A DNA stretch of 64,000 nt from Mesorhizobium sp. WSM4904 (GCF_029674545.1 NZ_CP121354.1:3791001-3855000), one strand, 5' to 3'. Counted from the stretch's first letter, positions 56,559 through 64,000 are shown. The notes: a model not told the origin generated them from the sequence alone. Made by a program: numbers and translations.

Positions 56559-56894
56559 CTAGCCACCAGGTTCGTCCACAATCTCTGACCGATAGGAAAG
56601 CCCCCAATCGGCCATCGATCGTATGACCGGACGAAGAGTGTTGCCAAGGGGAGTCAGGTTATATTCCGTCTTCGGCGGGATCACTGGGTACTCCTTACGC
56701 GAAAGCAGTCCCCATTCCTCCAGCTCGCGCAGTTCCTTCGTCAGTATGCGGTCGCTGATCGGCGGACAGGCTCTTCGTATCGCGGAGAACCGTAGCGGCT
56801 CGTCGCGTATGAGGGCCCATACGATACGAGCCTTCCATCGTCCGCCGAGGATCTTCGATGTGAACGCCACAGGGCATGGGGTGGTGAGTTGCAT
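56559..56894 (-). CDS. HxlR-family transcriptional regulator
   Basis: 111 residues from the ATG at 56894. Winged helix-turn-helix of the HxlR type: PVAFTSKILGGRWKARIVWALIRDEPLRFSAIRR, then ISDRILTKELRELEEWGLLSRKEYPVIPPKTEYNLTPLG. HxlR proteins often sense aldehydes, quinones or oxidants and control a divergent oxidoreductase. Here it faces the MDR oxidoreductase across 94 bp. The longer frame to 57206 lies over that gene and is not used. Confidence 0.9.
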   Translation of the reverse strand: MQLTTPCPVAFTSKILGGRWKARIVWALIRDEPLRFSAIRRACPPISDRILTKELRELEEWGLLSRKEYPVIPPKTEYNLTPLGNTLRPVIRSMADWGLSYRSEIVDEPGG

Positions 56895-56901
56895 GGCTTT
56901 T

Positions 56902-56940
56902 ACACTAACAAAAATTTCCGTACTTGTAAAAGGTAAGTGT
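56902..56940. promoter_or_regulatory. Candidate HxlR operator in the divergent promoter
   Basis: ACACTAAC (56902) and GTAAGTGT (56933) form an inverted repeat with one mismatch, 23 bp apart, in the AT-rich gap between the two start codons. The site location suits control of both genes. Confidence 0.4.
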
Positions 56941-56988
56941 GAGCGTTGAGATGACTTTCGGAGTCCAACCAATAAGGAGAATTCGAAG

Positions 56989-57993
56989 ATGAAAGCCGTC
57001 TGCGTCACCGAAACCCGCCAGCTTGAGGTTCGGAAGATTCCAACGCCCACCACCCCGCCGAGCGGACACATCCTGGTGGACATCGTCGCCTCCGCCATCA
57101 ACCATGGTGACAAGGCCTTTCTTGCCAGACCGACGATCACGGTGGGGCTCAACACCAGCCTCCACAACATATGGGGGGCCTCAGCCTCCGGCAGGGTGAG
57201 CGCCATTGGTGCGGATGTCCCGGCCGACTTCGCGGGCAGGAATGTGGCGCTCTACCGTTCGCTGACGCCGAGCGCGGATATTGTCGGCTTGTGGTCTGAG
57301 CAAGCCGTCGTGCCCTATACCAGCGCTCTCATTCTCCCTGAGAGCGTTGCAGTCGAGGACTATTGCGGTTCTCTGGTTAATGCGATGACCGGGTACGCCT
57401 TTCTGGAAGAGATGGTGAGCGTAGGACACAAGGGCCTGATCGTCACGGCGGGAGCGTCCGCCACCGGGCTTGCCGTCGCGGCGATCGCTCGGAGAAAACA
57501 CATCCCGTTGCTCGCCCTGGTCCGTTCCGAGAAGGCAGGCGAGGAGCTTCGCGGATTCGGTGTCGAGCATGTGCTGAGCACGGATACGGAAAAGTTTGAA
57601 AGCCGGTTCGCCAGGCTTGCGGAAGAACTCGGCACGACGGCGGTCTTCGACGGCATTGGAGGAGAGCTAATCAATCGGATCGTTCCGCATCTGCCGGTCA
57701 ACAGCACCGTTTCGTTCTATGGCTTTCTCAGCGGAGCAATCCCGATCTCGGCTCCGTCCGCGCTCTTTCTGGCGAAGACCCTTACGATGAAAGGGTTCAG
57801 CAATTTTAACAGCAGAACCGTCAAAGACCCGCGGAAGCTTCGTGCTGCCCTGACATCGCTGGAAGAGATCATCGCCGACCCGATGTTCAGGACGCGACGG
57901 GGAAAGACGTTTAGCCTTGACCAAATCGGGGAAGCCATGGCCTATGAGGCCAAACCAGGTGCGAAGGCGGTTCTCGCAGCGGTCGCTTCATGA
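56989..57993 (+). CDS. MDR-superfamily (zinc-type alcohol dehydrogenase/quinone reductase-like) oxidoreductase
   Basis: 334 residues. N-terminal GroES-like part (IPTPTTPPSGHILVDIVASAINHGDKAF) without clear zinc ligands, and a Rossmann part with VGHKGLIVTAGASATGLAVAAIARR. This fits the NADPH-quinone reductase/enoyl reductase branch. The start has GGAG 9 bp upstream. Divergent from HxlR, which probably regulates it. Substrate unknown; carbonyl or quinone detoxification is a reasonable guess. Confidence 0.88.
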   Translation: MKAVCVTETRQLEVRKIPTPTTPPSGHILVDIVASAINHGDKAFLARPTITVGLNTSLHNIWGASASGRVSAIGADVPADFAGRNVALYRSLTPSADIVGLWSEQAVVPYTSALILPESVAVEDYCGSLVNAMTGYAFLEEMVSVGHKGLIVTAGASATGLAVAAIARRKHIPLLALVRSEKAGEELRGFGVEHVLSTDTEKFESRFARLAEELGTTAVFDGIGGELINRIVPHLPVNSTVSFYGFLSGAIPISAPSALFLAKTLTMKGFSNFNSRTVKDPRKLRAALTSLEEIIADPMFRTRRGKTFSLDQIGEAMAYEAKPGAKAVLAAVAS

Positions 57994-58000
57994 GATTCGC

Positions 58001-58495
58001 TCAGGGCGCAAGCTCCATTGCCAGCGGGCCCATCATCGCGTGAAGGGCACCGTTCGGTGCCGCATAATTGCTGAGCCCGGGTAGCGCCGTTCGAGCGGCG
58101 GCACTTGTCAGCCAGGTCACCGACTGTTGGACGTGGCCGAGGGCGGCGCGCAGGGTTCGCGTATACGCCATGTACTTTGAATCCATGGCGTCACGCATGT
58201 GCCCGTCGTTGAGCTGCGCGAAGGGTAGCGTGATCGACTGCGTCCCCAAGGTCAGAACCAGGTGGTCGAACGTGCCGATCTCACCGAAGAAATGGCGCAG
58301 ATCAGCCTCATCGGCAGGTGAAACGGCATCGCCGCGCGCCAAGGGGCCAAGCAACTGAGCTCTGGCTGCCGCACGCTCCCGCTGTCGTCCGGTTATGATC
58401 ACGCGAGCGCCAGCTTTGACGAACAGCTTCGCGGTGGCGTGTCCGATGTCGCCCGTCCCTCCGACGATGACTGCCGTCTGCTTTTGCAGGTCCAT
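58001..58495 (-). CDS. Truncated short-chain dehydrogenase (SDR)
   Basis: 164 residues against the usual 230-250. The N-terminal cofactor motif is TAVIVGGTGDIGHATAKLF, followed by GRQRER. The catalytic region TSAAARTALPGLSNYAAPNG has Ser and Tyr but Asn where YxxxK expects Lys. The protein stops after AMELAP, just before the usual RVNxxxPG segment, so the C-terminal substrate loop is missing. The truncation sits 7 bp from the end of the oxidoreductase gene. Probably non-functional or a decayed gene. Confidence 0.75.
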   Translation of the reverse strand: MDLQKQTAVIVGGTGDIGHATAKLFVKAGARVIITGRQRERAAARAQLLGPLARGDAVSPADEADLRHFFGEIGTFDHLVLTLGTQSITLPFAQLNDGHMRDAMDSKYMAYTRTLRAALGHVQQSVTWLTSAAARTALPGLSNYAAPNGALHAMMGPLAMELAP

Positions 58496-58552
58496 ATACG
58501 CCGTTCCTCTCTGTCGAAGGTATCAACGTTGCTACCTTGGCGGTCTGCCCCG

Positions 58553-59824
58553 TCACTCAAGTCCGGCAGCGAAATCCCGAATGTCAGCGGCAAGAACGTC
58601 CGTCTGCTCGAGCATCGAAAGATGGCCGCCCTCATCGTGCTCGCGCCACAATCTGATGTCGGGGCGCGATCGCTCGACGAAGCGGCGCGGCATGCGGGGC
58701 AGGAGCGGATCGGGAAACGACGAGTAGCCGAACGGAACCGCTATCTTCTGCCCGGGCTGCAGGCCAAACGGCTCCGTGGCAAAGCCGGCGTAGGGCCAGA
58801 TCGAGGTCGCCACCGTGTCGGTGACGAGAAACAGCATGACTTCGGTCAGCAATCGGTCCGGGCCGTAGATCGCGTCGACGCTGCGCTTGCGCGTGTCGCT
58901 CCATTTCTGCCACTTGTCGAGCATGTAGGCGGCCCAGCCGACCGGGCTGTCCGTCAGGGCATATGTGATGGTCTCGGGGCGCGTGAACTGGAGGCGAAAG
59001 TAGGCGCTCTCACGATCCATGTTCTCCACCTCGGCTTTCGCATAGGCCACTTCCTCGGGAGCTGGGTCCGCGACACCCGTTTGGCCTGACCCATACTCCG
59101 CGCCAGCATGGCGGAAGGCGATCATGTGGGCATGGATGCCTGCCAGGTGGTCGGGCGTGTCGATCGCAATCCAATCGGCGACCACCGCGCCAAAGTCGCC
59201 GCCATGAATGAGGTAACGGGCGTAACCAAGAACATCGGTCATCAGGCGATCGATTCGCCTGGAGATGAAGCGGAGGCCACGGATTTGATCGTCGGGGGCT
59301 TCCGAGAACGCGAAACCCGGCAAGGACGGCACGATTACTTCGAAGCCATCGTCTGCGAGCTTCTCCGCCAGCGGAAGCATGGCGGCAAATGTGTACGGCC
59401 ATCCGTGCAGGAGCAGCAGCGGCGGATGGGCGCCGTGTCCGCCGGCCGGAGCAAGTCGAGCATAGTGAACGTTTCGGCCGTCAATATTGACCAGATATTG
59501 CGGGGTGCGGTTCAGCGACGCCTCGATCGACCGCCAATCGTAAGTGCCGCGCCAGTACGACACGAGCTTCGCGAACCAGTCCGCATCTACGCCATACCGC
59601 CAGCCGGCGGTCTTCGAGACCTTCGGCCAATGGACGGTCTGGAGCCGATCCCTGACGCGGGCGAGCGTTGCGTCGGGGATATGGATCTTGAACGGTTCAG
59701 CTTGAGACATGGTGTTCGATTCCTTTGATCCGGAATCGGCCAGCAGTGCATTGGGCATCAAGCTCGCCGCCATCAGCGCTGACGCCGAGGCGAGGACTGC
59801 TCTGCGATCTGCTTCAAGAGACAT
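58553..59824 (-). CDS. Epoxide hydrolase-family alpha/beta hydrolase, exported
   Basis: 423 residues from the ATG at 59824 (MSLEADRRAVLASASALMAA). The DRR-hydrophobic N-terminus looks like a Tat signal. The EHN domain (residues about 50-150, IPDATLARVRDRLQTVHWPK) precedes the alpha/beta core with LLLLHGWPYTFAAML, nucleophile Asp in HGGDFGAVVADW, and His in HDEGGHLSMLE. Enzymes of this type open epoxides to diols. It is divergent from lysR and likely controlled by it. Confidence 0.88.
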   Translation of the reverse strand: MSLEADRRAVLASASALMAASLMPNALLADSGSKESNTMSQAEPFKIHIPDATLARVRDRLQTVHWPKVSKTAGWRYGVDADWFAKLVSYWRGTYDWRSIEASLNRTPQYLVNIDGRNVHYARLAPAGGHGAHPPLLLLHGWPYTFAAMLPLAEKLADDGFEVIVPSLPGFAFSEAPDDQIRGLRFISRRIDRLMTDVLGYARYLIHGGDFGAVVADWIAIDTPDHLAGIHAHMIAFRHAGAEYGSGQTGVADPAPEEVAYAKAEVENMDRESAYFRLQFTRPETITYALTDSPVGWAAYMLDKWQKWSDTRKRSVDAIYGPDRLLTEVMLFLVTDTVATSIWPYAGFATEPFGLQPGQKIAVPFGYSSFPDPLLPRMPRRFVERSRPDIRLWREHDEGGHLSMLEQTDVLAADIRDFAAGLE

Positions 59825-59870
59825 GGGTCCATTCCAATTGAGGGCCAAAGCCATAGCCTGAAATCATCGT

Positions 59871-59910
59871 TGCCATGAAGCAAATGGCATGTTTTCATGA
59901 CAGTCATGAA
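59871..59910. promoter_or_regulatory. Two palindromes in the divergent hydrolase/lysR promoter
   Basis: TGCCAT-N7-ATGGCA (59871-59889) and the perfect 17-bp TTCATGAC-A-GTCATGAA (59894-59910), which has the T-N11-A form of LysR boxes. The second spans the ATG at 59897, so lysR may instead start at 59906. Confidence 0.6.
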
Positions 59911-60817
59911 TGAGAAGAATTTTCGGGGCGTCGATCTGAACCTGCTGGTGATGTTCGTGACGGTGATGCGCGAACGATCGACGACGCGCGCGGCCGAGCG
60001 CCTGTTCGTGAGCCAGCCTGCGGTGAGCCACGCGCTGCGGCGGCTGCGAGCGATCTTCGACGACCGGCTGTTCGTGCGCGTGCGCCAGGGCATGGTCCCG
60101 ACACCGCGCGCCGAGGCGCTCTACTGCGACTTGCTGCCGAGCCTCGAGGCGATCGAGCGCAAGCTGCAGGAACGCGACCACTTCGAGCCGGGGCCTTCCG
60201 AACGCGTGTTCCGACTGGGTCTGCCGAGCGCGCTGGACATCTGCGTCATGCCGCTACTGTTGGAGGCGCTCGCTAAGCAGGCCCCTCGCGTGAGTCTGGT
60301 TGTGCGGCCTGTGAGCCTGCATACGGGGCCAGCGCTTCTCGACAGCGAGGAGATTGAGCTGGGCGTGTCGGTATTTCCGAGGATCGAATCCTGGCACCGC
60401 CGCAGGAACCTGGGCCCGCGCAACTACGGCTGCGTGTTCAATGGCCGGCGGCTGGGAATCCGGCCGCCGATCACCCTCAAGCGCTACCTCGGCCTGCCGC
60501 ACCTGCTGACCTCGTTCAGCGGCGAGCGAAGCGGCGTGGTCGACACCGCCCTTGCCAAGCAGGGGCTGAGCCGTCGTGTCCTGGTGGCGGGCGACCTTGC
60601 CGCGCTGCCGTTCTATCTCTCCAAGTGCGATGCGGTCGCAACGCTGCCCGACTACGCAGCCCGGGTGGTCGCGGCCCGGCTAGCATTGAGCTACAGCAAG
60701 CCGCCACTCGCGCTGCCGGATTTTTCGCTCTCCATGATCTGGCATGACCGGCACGACTACGATCCCGGCCACCGCTGGTTCCGCGACCTGGTCGGCGAGA
60801 TCGTCATTGCCATCTGA
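59906..60817 (+). CDS. LysR-family transcriptional regulator
   Basis: 303 residues if started at ATG 59906; an ATG at 59897 gives 306. Winged HTH: DLNLLVMFVTVMRERSTTRAAERLFVSQPAVSHALRRLRAIFDDRLFVR at residues 10-60, then a periplasmic-binding-protein-like effector domain. The HTH and the PTPRAEAL block resemble the NodD/NahR branch. The 17-bp palindrome at its start is a likely own-operator. It controls, by inference, the divergent epoxide-hydrolase-family gene. Confidence 0.92.
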   Translation: MNEKNFRGVDLNLLVMFVTVMRERSTTRAAERLFVSQPAVSHALRRLRAIFDDRLFVRVRQGMVPTPRAEALYCDLLPSLEAIERKLQERDHFEPGPSERVFRLGLPSALDICVMPLLLEALAKQAPRVSLVVRPVSLHTGPALLDSEEIELGVSVFPRIESWHRRRNLGPRNYGCVFNGRRLGIRPPITLKRYLGLPHLLTSFSGERSGVVDTALAKQGLSRRVLVAGDLAALPFYLSKCDAVATLPDYAARVVAARLALSYSKPPLALPDFSLSMIWHDRHDYDPGHRWFRDLVGEIVIAI

Positions 60818-61285
60818 AACTCGTCTCGCGATGCCCGTGGGAGGCTGAATTCTCGCCCTGGCGCGTCCGTGGTCCATGGGTACCGCTTGCTCAAGGTCCG
60901 GTGCCCGGAGTCGAGCTGACCCCGCTCTGACCGCAGGCCTGCGAACGGGCACCAAACGCATCTGTCGTCGTTCGGATGGCATGGCGCCACTGATCAGCTC
61001 CGCGAGGGAGCGGAGCACATGCTTTGGCGAGTGCGCGCGGTACTCGTCCGTTTGATTGGTGCGGTTGGGAGCGAAGGGAGCGGATCATCGCCGTGAGTTC
61101 GGGCCAACAGGATCATGCCGGAAGGAGCCCGAGTGTTCAGTGGAAGGCGGCAGTCTTCGCGCGCGATGGCACGCGCCAGATGTCATGTCTGGACTATGAA
61201 CGGCTCGGGTGAACTCCCCGACTCGGCAATCGCATCGAAACCGAAATGTCTGCAATTGAGTCCGTTCTGCTCCAAGCAGACATCG
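60818..61285. other. Non-coding stretch between lysR and radC
   Basis: About 470 bp. The open frames in it are short and overlapping, and I see no integrase fragment, tRNA or clear repeat. It is the right-hand end of the inserted module before the radC repeat. Confidence 0.5.
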
Positions 61286-62038
61286 CTAAATCAGCAGCAG
61301 CCCCTTCATCGAGGCGTTGCCCTTGCGGCCGATGATGATGTGGTCGTGCACCGCGATGCCGAGGGGCTTTGCCGTATCGATGATCTGCTTGGTCATCTCG
61401 ATGTCGGCGCGCGACGGCGTCGGGTCGCCGGACGGATGGTTGTGCACCAGGATGATGGCGCTGGCGGAGAGTTCGAGCGCGCGCTTGACCACCTCGCGCG
61501 GATAGACGGGCGTGTGGTCGACGGTGCCGGTCTGCTGCACTTCGTCGGCGATCAGCCCGTTCTTCTTGTCAAGGAAGAGGATGCGGAACTGCTCACGCGT
61601 CTCGAAGGCCATCGCCGAGCGGCAATAGTCGAGAAGTTGCGGCCAGTTGGACAGAACCTCGCGGCTCTGCACCTCGCCGCGGGCCATGCGCTGGGCGGTC
61701 GCCGCGATGACCTTGAGATCGGTCGCCACCGCCGGGCCGATGCCTTTGACTTCCTCGAGCAGGGAAGGCGGCGCGCCGAGCACCTCGGCCAGCGAGCCGA
61801 AGCGGGCGATCAGCGCCTTGGCGATCGGCTTGGTGTCGATGCGCGGGATCAGCCGGAAAAGCAGGAGTTCGAGCAACTCATAGTCAGGCAGGGCATCCGG
61901 TCCGCCGGCGACGAAGCGTTCGCGCAAGCGGTCGCGATGACCATGATAGTGCGGCTTTTCGGCCGGCTCGGCCTTCGCAGGCCGCCGGATCGGCAGCTCC
62001 GCGAAAAATCCCCGCTCGTCGTCGCCGGTTTCCCCCAT
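61286..62038 (-). CDS. radC: RadC-family JAB1/MPN-domain protein
   Basis: 250 residues. Helix-hairpin-helix near residues 85-110 ([17 protein letters not shown]), then the JAB/MPN domain with metal motif [15 protein letters not shown] (HxHx7Sx2D-like). Annotated as DNA repair RadC, but its biochemical role is unproven. Its last 91 bp recur at 56386. Upstream on the same strand lies a degraded map 3' end, which suggests it once directly followed map. Confidence 0.93.
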   Translation of the reverse strand: MGETGDDERGFFAELPIRRPAKAEPAEKPHYHGHRDRLRERFVAGGPDALPDYELLELLLFRLIPRIDTKPIAKALIARFGSLAEVLGAPPSLLEEVKGIGPAVATDLKVIAATAQRMARGEVQSREVLSNWPQLLDYCRSAMAFETREQFRILFLDKKNGLIADEVQQTGTVDHTPVYPREVVKRALELSASAIILVHNHPSGDPTPSRADIEMTKQIIDTAKPLGIAVHDHIIIGRKGNASMKGLLLI

Positions 62039-62083
62039 AGGCCGCCCGCTCTTGGCCGGAAAGGCCCGGCAAGAAGAAACTCT

Positions 62084-62150
62084 AAGCCGGCAGGCCGGGC
62101 CCAGTCGAGTTTTTTCGGCGCGGGCGCGAAATCCTGCACCGGCTTCGGTC
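62084..62150 (-). pseudogene. Degraded copy of the map 3' end
   Basis: Compared with the real map end at 63439-63510, both strands share CTCTA-GCCGGCAG, TCGAG-TTTTTCGGCG and a CCGG-TGC block; I estimate 70-80% identity over about 65 bp. One extra base shifts the frame after KKLD. It sits just upstream of radC, where the end of map would be expected. Confidence 0.6.
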
Positions 62151-62284
62151 GTGTCGTGCGCGCACTGCCGCGACGGTGATTCGAGGGCCTGCCTGCGTAT
62201 TGAAGGTGACGAAGCGCCCGATGCGCGAGGAGGGCGCGCAAAGCACCTCCGAATAGCGACTCAGGCAACCTTCGTCCTGCCTTG

Positions 62285-62983
62285 TCAGAAGCGGTAGGTG
62301 ATACCCGTGCCGATCAGCCACGGGTTGAGCTTGGCCTTACCCGTAAAGTCCGTGCCGCCGACCGTGACGTCGAATTTCGGTTCCAGGAAGAGCTTCTTGA
62401 CGTCGAAATTGAAGCCCCAATGCTGATCCAGCATGTAATCGAATCCGACCTGCAGAGCGCCGCCGAATGTGTCCTTGACATGGAGAGCGTCGGCACTGCC
62501 GGCGTCCTGGTTGTAAAAGATCGTGTAGTTCACGCCAGCACCGACATAGGGCTTGAAGGCGCCGAAATCGGTGAAATGGTATTGCAGCGTGAGCGTGGGC
62601 GGCAGTACCCAAACCTTGCCGATCTTGCCCAATCCGCCGATCGTTCCTTCGCCGTAGATATTGGCGTAGGTGGTGCCGAGAATGAGTTCGGCGGCGAGAT
62701 TGTCGGTGAAGTAATAGGAGATGTCCAATTCCGGCGTCACCGTGTCCGAATAGGAAAGGTCAGAGCCCGGGATTCCGTTGACGTTGCCCTTGTCGTCCGT
62801 GATCACGCCCAGGGCGCGCAGGCGAATCTGCCAAGGGCTGGATGCCGCTATGGGAGCCTCTGCTTGCGCAGTGTCCACCGATCGTACGTCCGCCGCCGCG
62901 GCCTGCTGCAGCCCTGCCACAACAAGCGCGATGGCAACTGTCGTGATCCCCCGCCGTCGCGGCCCCATCCAGTCTCTCACCAT
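62285..62983 (-). CDS. ompW: OmpW-family outer membrane protein
   Basis: 232 residues from the ATG at 62983, with AAGGAGAG upstream. A signal peptide ends near QQAAA. Barrel blocks: WQIRLRALGVI, PELDISYYFTDNLAAELI, LPPTLTLQYHFTDFGAFKPYVGAGVNYTIFY, DYMLDQHWGFNFDVKKL, ending with the C-terminal Phe of ITYRF. OmpW forms an 8-strand barrel with a hydrophobic channel. The FNR/FixK-type box upstream implies oxygen control. Inserted between map and radC. Confidence 0.93.
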   Translation of the reverse strand: MVRDWMGPRRRGITTVAIALVVAGLQQAAAADVRSVDTAQAEAPIAASSPWQIRLRALGVITDDKGNVNGIPGSDLSYSDTVTPELDISYYFTDNLAAELILGTTYANIYGEGTIGGLGKIGKVWVLPPTLTLQYHFTDFGAFKPYVGAGVNYTIFYNQDAGSADALHVKDTFGGALQVGFDYMLDQHWGFNFDVKKLFLEPKFDVTVGGTDFTGKAKLNPWLIGTGITYRF

Positions 62984-63337
62984 AATATCTCTCCTTGAAA
63001 TTTCGAATTTGGTGCGCTGCAGCAATGACAGCCGCGGAGAGATGATCGGTTGACCCAGATCAATGGTGGAATGAAGTAGATTGAAGCAGCATTTTCTTCG
63101 ATATCGCATGTAACAAAAATGCAACAATGACGATCGCGACAATGAGGCGGAGCCCGGCCTAGAAAGATCGAGTAGCCATGGGCGCAGAGGGCCGAATGTC
63201 GCGACGGCGTGAGCTCCAAAAGAAGAAGCCTCTTGCGCACAGCGATACGATGAGCGGCATACCCCTGCGCGGGACCATGGACGTCGTGGGGTAAACTTCA
63301 AGTGCTACGGTCGGGACGGTCCGGCGGCAAGAATCCT
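62984..63337. other. ompW upstream region
   Basis: 354 bp without a supported gene. It holds the FNR/FixK-type box at 63050-63063 and the ompW promoter. Confidence 0.55.
63050..63063. promoter_or_regulatory. FNR/FixK-type box upstream of ompW
   Basis: On the minus strand TTGAT-CTGG-GTCAA, one mismatch from the TTGAT-N4-ATCAA consensus. It is centred about 73 bp before the ompW ATG, compatible with a position near -40 of the promoter. Confidence 0.65.
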
Positions 63338-63441
63338 AGAGCAATTCCAGGAAAAGTGTGAAAACGGTTTTCCGTTCGGAATTGCGCCAAAACAAAGAGA
63401 TAGAGCGGTTCGCCGTTCCCGTGAAACGGTGAAATGCTCTA
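63338..63441. repeat. Rhizobial palindromic repeats overlapping the map stop codon
   Basis: Unit 63338-63386 (AGAGCAATTCC ... GGAATTGC) and unit 63401-63441 (TAGAGCGGTTC ... GAAATGCTCTA). The right end of the second provides the map stop codon (TAG on the minus strand), so repeat insertion formed or altered the present gene end. Confidence 0.7.
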
Positions 63442-64000
63442 GGCCGGCAGACCGGGGCGGTCGAGCTTTTTCGGCGACAGCGTGAAGATCTCGCAGCCGG
63501 TATCGGTGACGCCGATCGTGTGCTCGTATTGTGCCGACAGCGAACGGTCGCGCGTCACCGCCGTCCAGCCATCCGACAGCACCTTCACATGCGGGCGGCC
63601 GAGGTTGATCATCGGCTCGACGGTGAAGATCATGCCGGGCCGCATCTCGACGCCTTCGTTGACGGTGCCGTAGTGCAGGATGTTCGGCGCGTCATGAAAA
63701 AGCTGGCCGACGCCGTGGCCGCAGAAGTCGCGCACCACCGAGCAGCGCTCGGCCTCGGCATAGGTCTGGATCGCGGCGCCGATGGCGCCGGTGCGGGCGC
63801 CGGGCCTGATCGCGGCGATGCCGCGCATCAGGCACTCATAGGTCACCTCGAGCAGGCGCTCGGCGGCGCGCTTGATCGTGCCCACCGGATACATGCGCGA
63901 GGAGTCGCCATGCCAGCCGTCGAGGATATAGGTGACGTCGATGTTGACGATGTCGCCGTCCTTCAGCGGCTTGTTGTCGGGAATGCCGTGGCAGACGACG
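63439..64000 (-). CDS. map: Methionine aminopeptidase type I (C-terminal part)
   Basis: 187 residues visible; the gene continues past base 64000. Blocks: VVCHGIPDNKPLKDGDIVNIDVTYILDGWHGDSSRM (first metal Asp residues), VRDFCGHGVGQLFHDAPNI (metal His), GMIFTVEPMI (metal Glu) and QYEHTIGVT (final Glu). It removes the initiator Met from nascent proteins. The frame is open through the window edge, so the ATG at 63894 is internal. It ends KKLDRPGLPA with the stop inside a palindromic repeat. Confidence 0.95.
   Translation of the reverse strand, partial: VVCHGIPDNKPLKDGDIVNIDVTYILDGWHGDSSRMYPVGTIKRAAERLLEVTYECLMRGIAAIRPGARTGAIGAAIQTYAEAERCSVVRDFCGHGVGQLFHDAPNILHYGTVNEGVEMRPGMIFTVEPMINLGRPHVKVLSDGWTAVTRDRSLSAQYEHTIGVTDTGCEIFTLSPKKLDRPGLPA

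Noticed and set aside
56384..56647. 87-codon minus-strand frame ending like RadC
   Set aside because: Only the last ~29 codons match RadC; the rest is unrelated sequence, so this is a duplicated gene end, not a gene.
58001..58495. Asn instead of Lys in the SDR YxxxK motif as proof of inactivity
   Set aside because: Some SDR subfamilies appear to carry Asn at this place naturally; the truncation is the firmer evidence.
56386..61285. Integrase or transposase within the radC-flanked module
   Set aside because: None of the frames shows tyrosine recombinase, serine recombinase or transposase motifs; the module lacks its own mobility gene here.

Overview
The window is a chromosomal segment of an alphaproteobacterium of the order Hyphomicrobiales (Rhizobiales), most probably Mesorhizobium or a close relative. 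The evidence is the GC-rich coding style, the gene order pcm-tolC-popZ-valS, the long block argS-SPOR-nagZ-scpAB-tatABC-serS-surE-pcm-nlpD/dipM-(AAA)-yajC-secDF, an ExoR homologue, a coxMNOP-type alternative cytochrome oxidase, and many copies of a rhizobial palindromic intergenic repeat. The genus is inferred; no 16S or marker search was possible.

Layout. 1-2001 (minus, runs off the left edge): a membrane-anchored coiled-coil protein with five 49-residue repeats. 2002-4386: gene-poor, with a ~120 bp structured element in two inverted copies around a small membrane-protein gene. 4387-13201: tRNA-Asn, tRNA-Cys, pcm-like, tolC, popZ, valS and an OmpP1/FadL porin. 13446-19247: ilvD overlapping exoR, then a minus-strand block (xthA, VOC protein, erpA) divergent from dgt. 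19310-38452: the conserved core of translation (argS, serS), envelope and division (SPOR protein, nagZ, LytM lipoprotein), chromosome segregation (scpAB) and protein export (tatABC, yajC, secDF). 38458-43466: palindromic repeats, an Mth938-like protein, a squalene/phytoene-synthase homologue, a sterol-desaturase-like protein, a ParDE toxin-antitoxin module and trmFO.

43602-44303 (minus) is the most striking part. Two 46-residue DUF1127 genes, both too short for ordinary ORF calling, are followed by two tandem three-hairpin units. All six hairpins display the same 10-nt loop, ACCUCCUCCC, an anti-Shine-Dalgarno sequence. This matches the alpha-r14/NfeR1 and cuckoo/CcsR small-RNA families known downstream of a DUF1127 gene in Rhodobacter.

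44537-51585: DUF2157/GDYXXLXY membrane pair, tRNA-Leu, trigger factor, secreted and cytochrome c proteins, DUF2189 and YbaK. 51715-56230 (minus): an alternative heme-copper oxidase (coxM, coxN, two subunit-III-like genes coxO/coxP, and a subunit-IV-like gene).

56386-61378 looks like an inserted module. A 91-bp copy of the radC 3' end lies on each side, with HxlR and LysR regulators, an MDR oxidoreductase, a truncated SDR and an epoxide-hydrolase-family gene between, and no recognisable integrase. Next to it, ompW (with an FNR/FixK-type box upstream) sits between the real map 3' end and an older, degraded copy of that end beside radC. Thus two neighbouring genes each carry a duplicated 3' end bordering accessory DNA. 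The window ends inside map.
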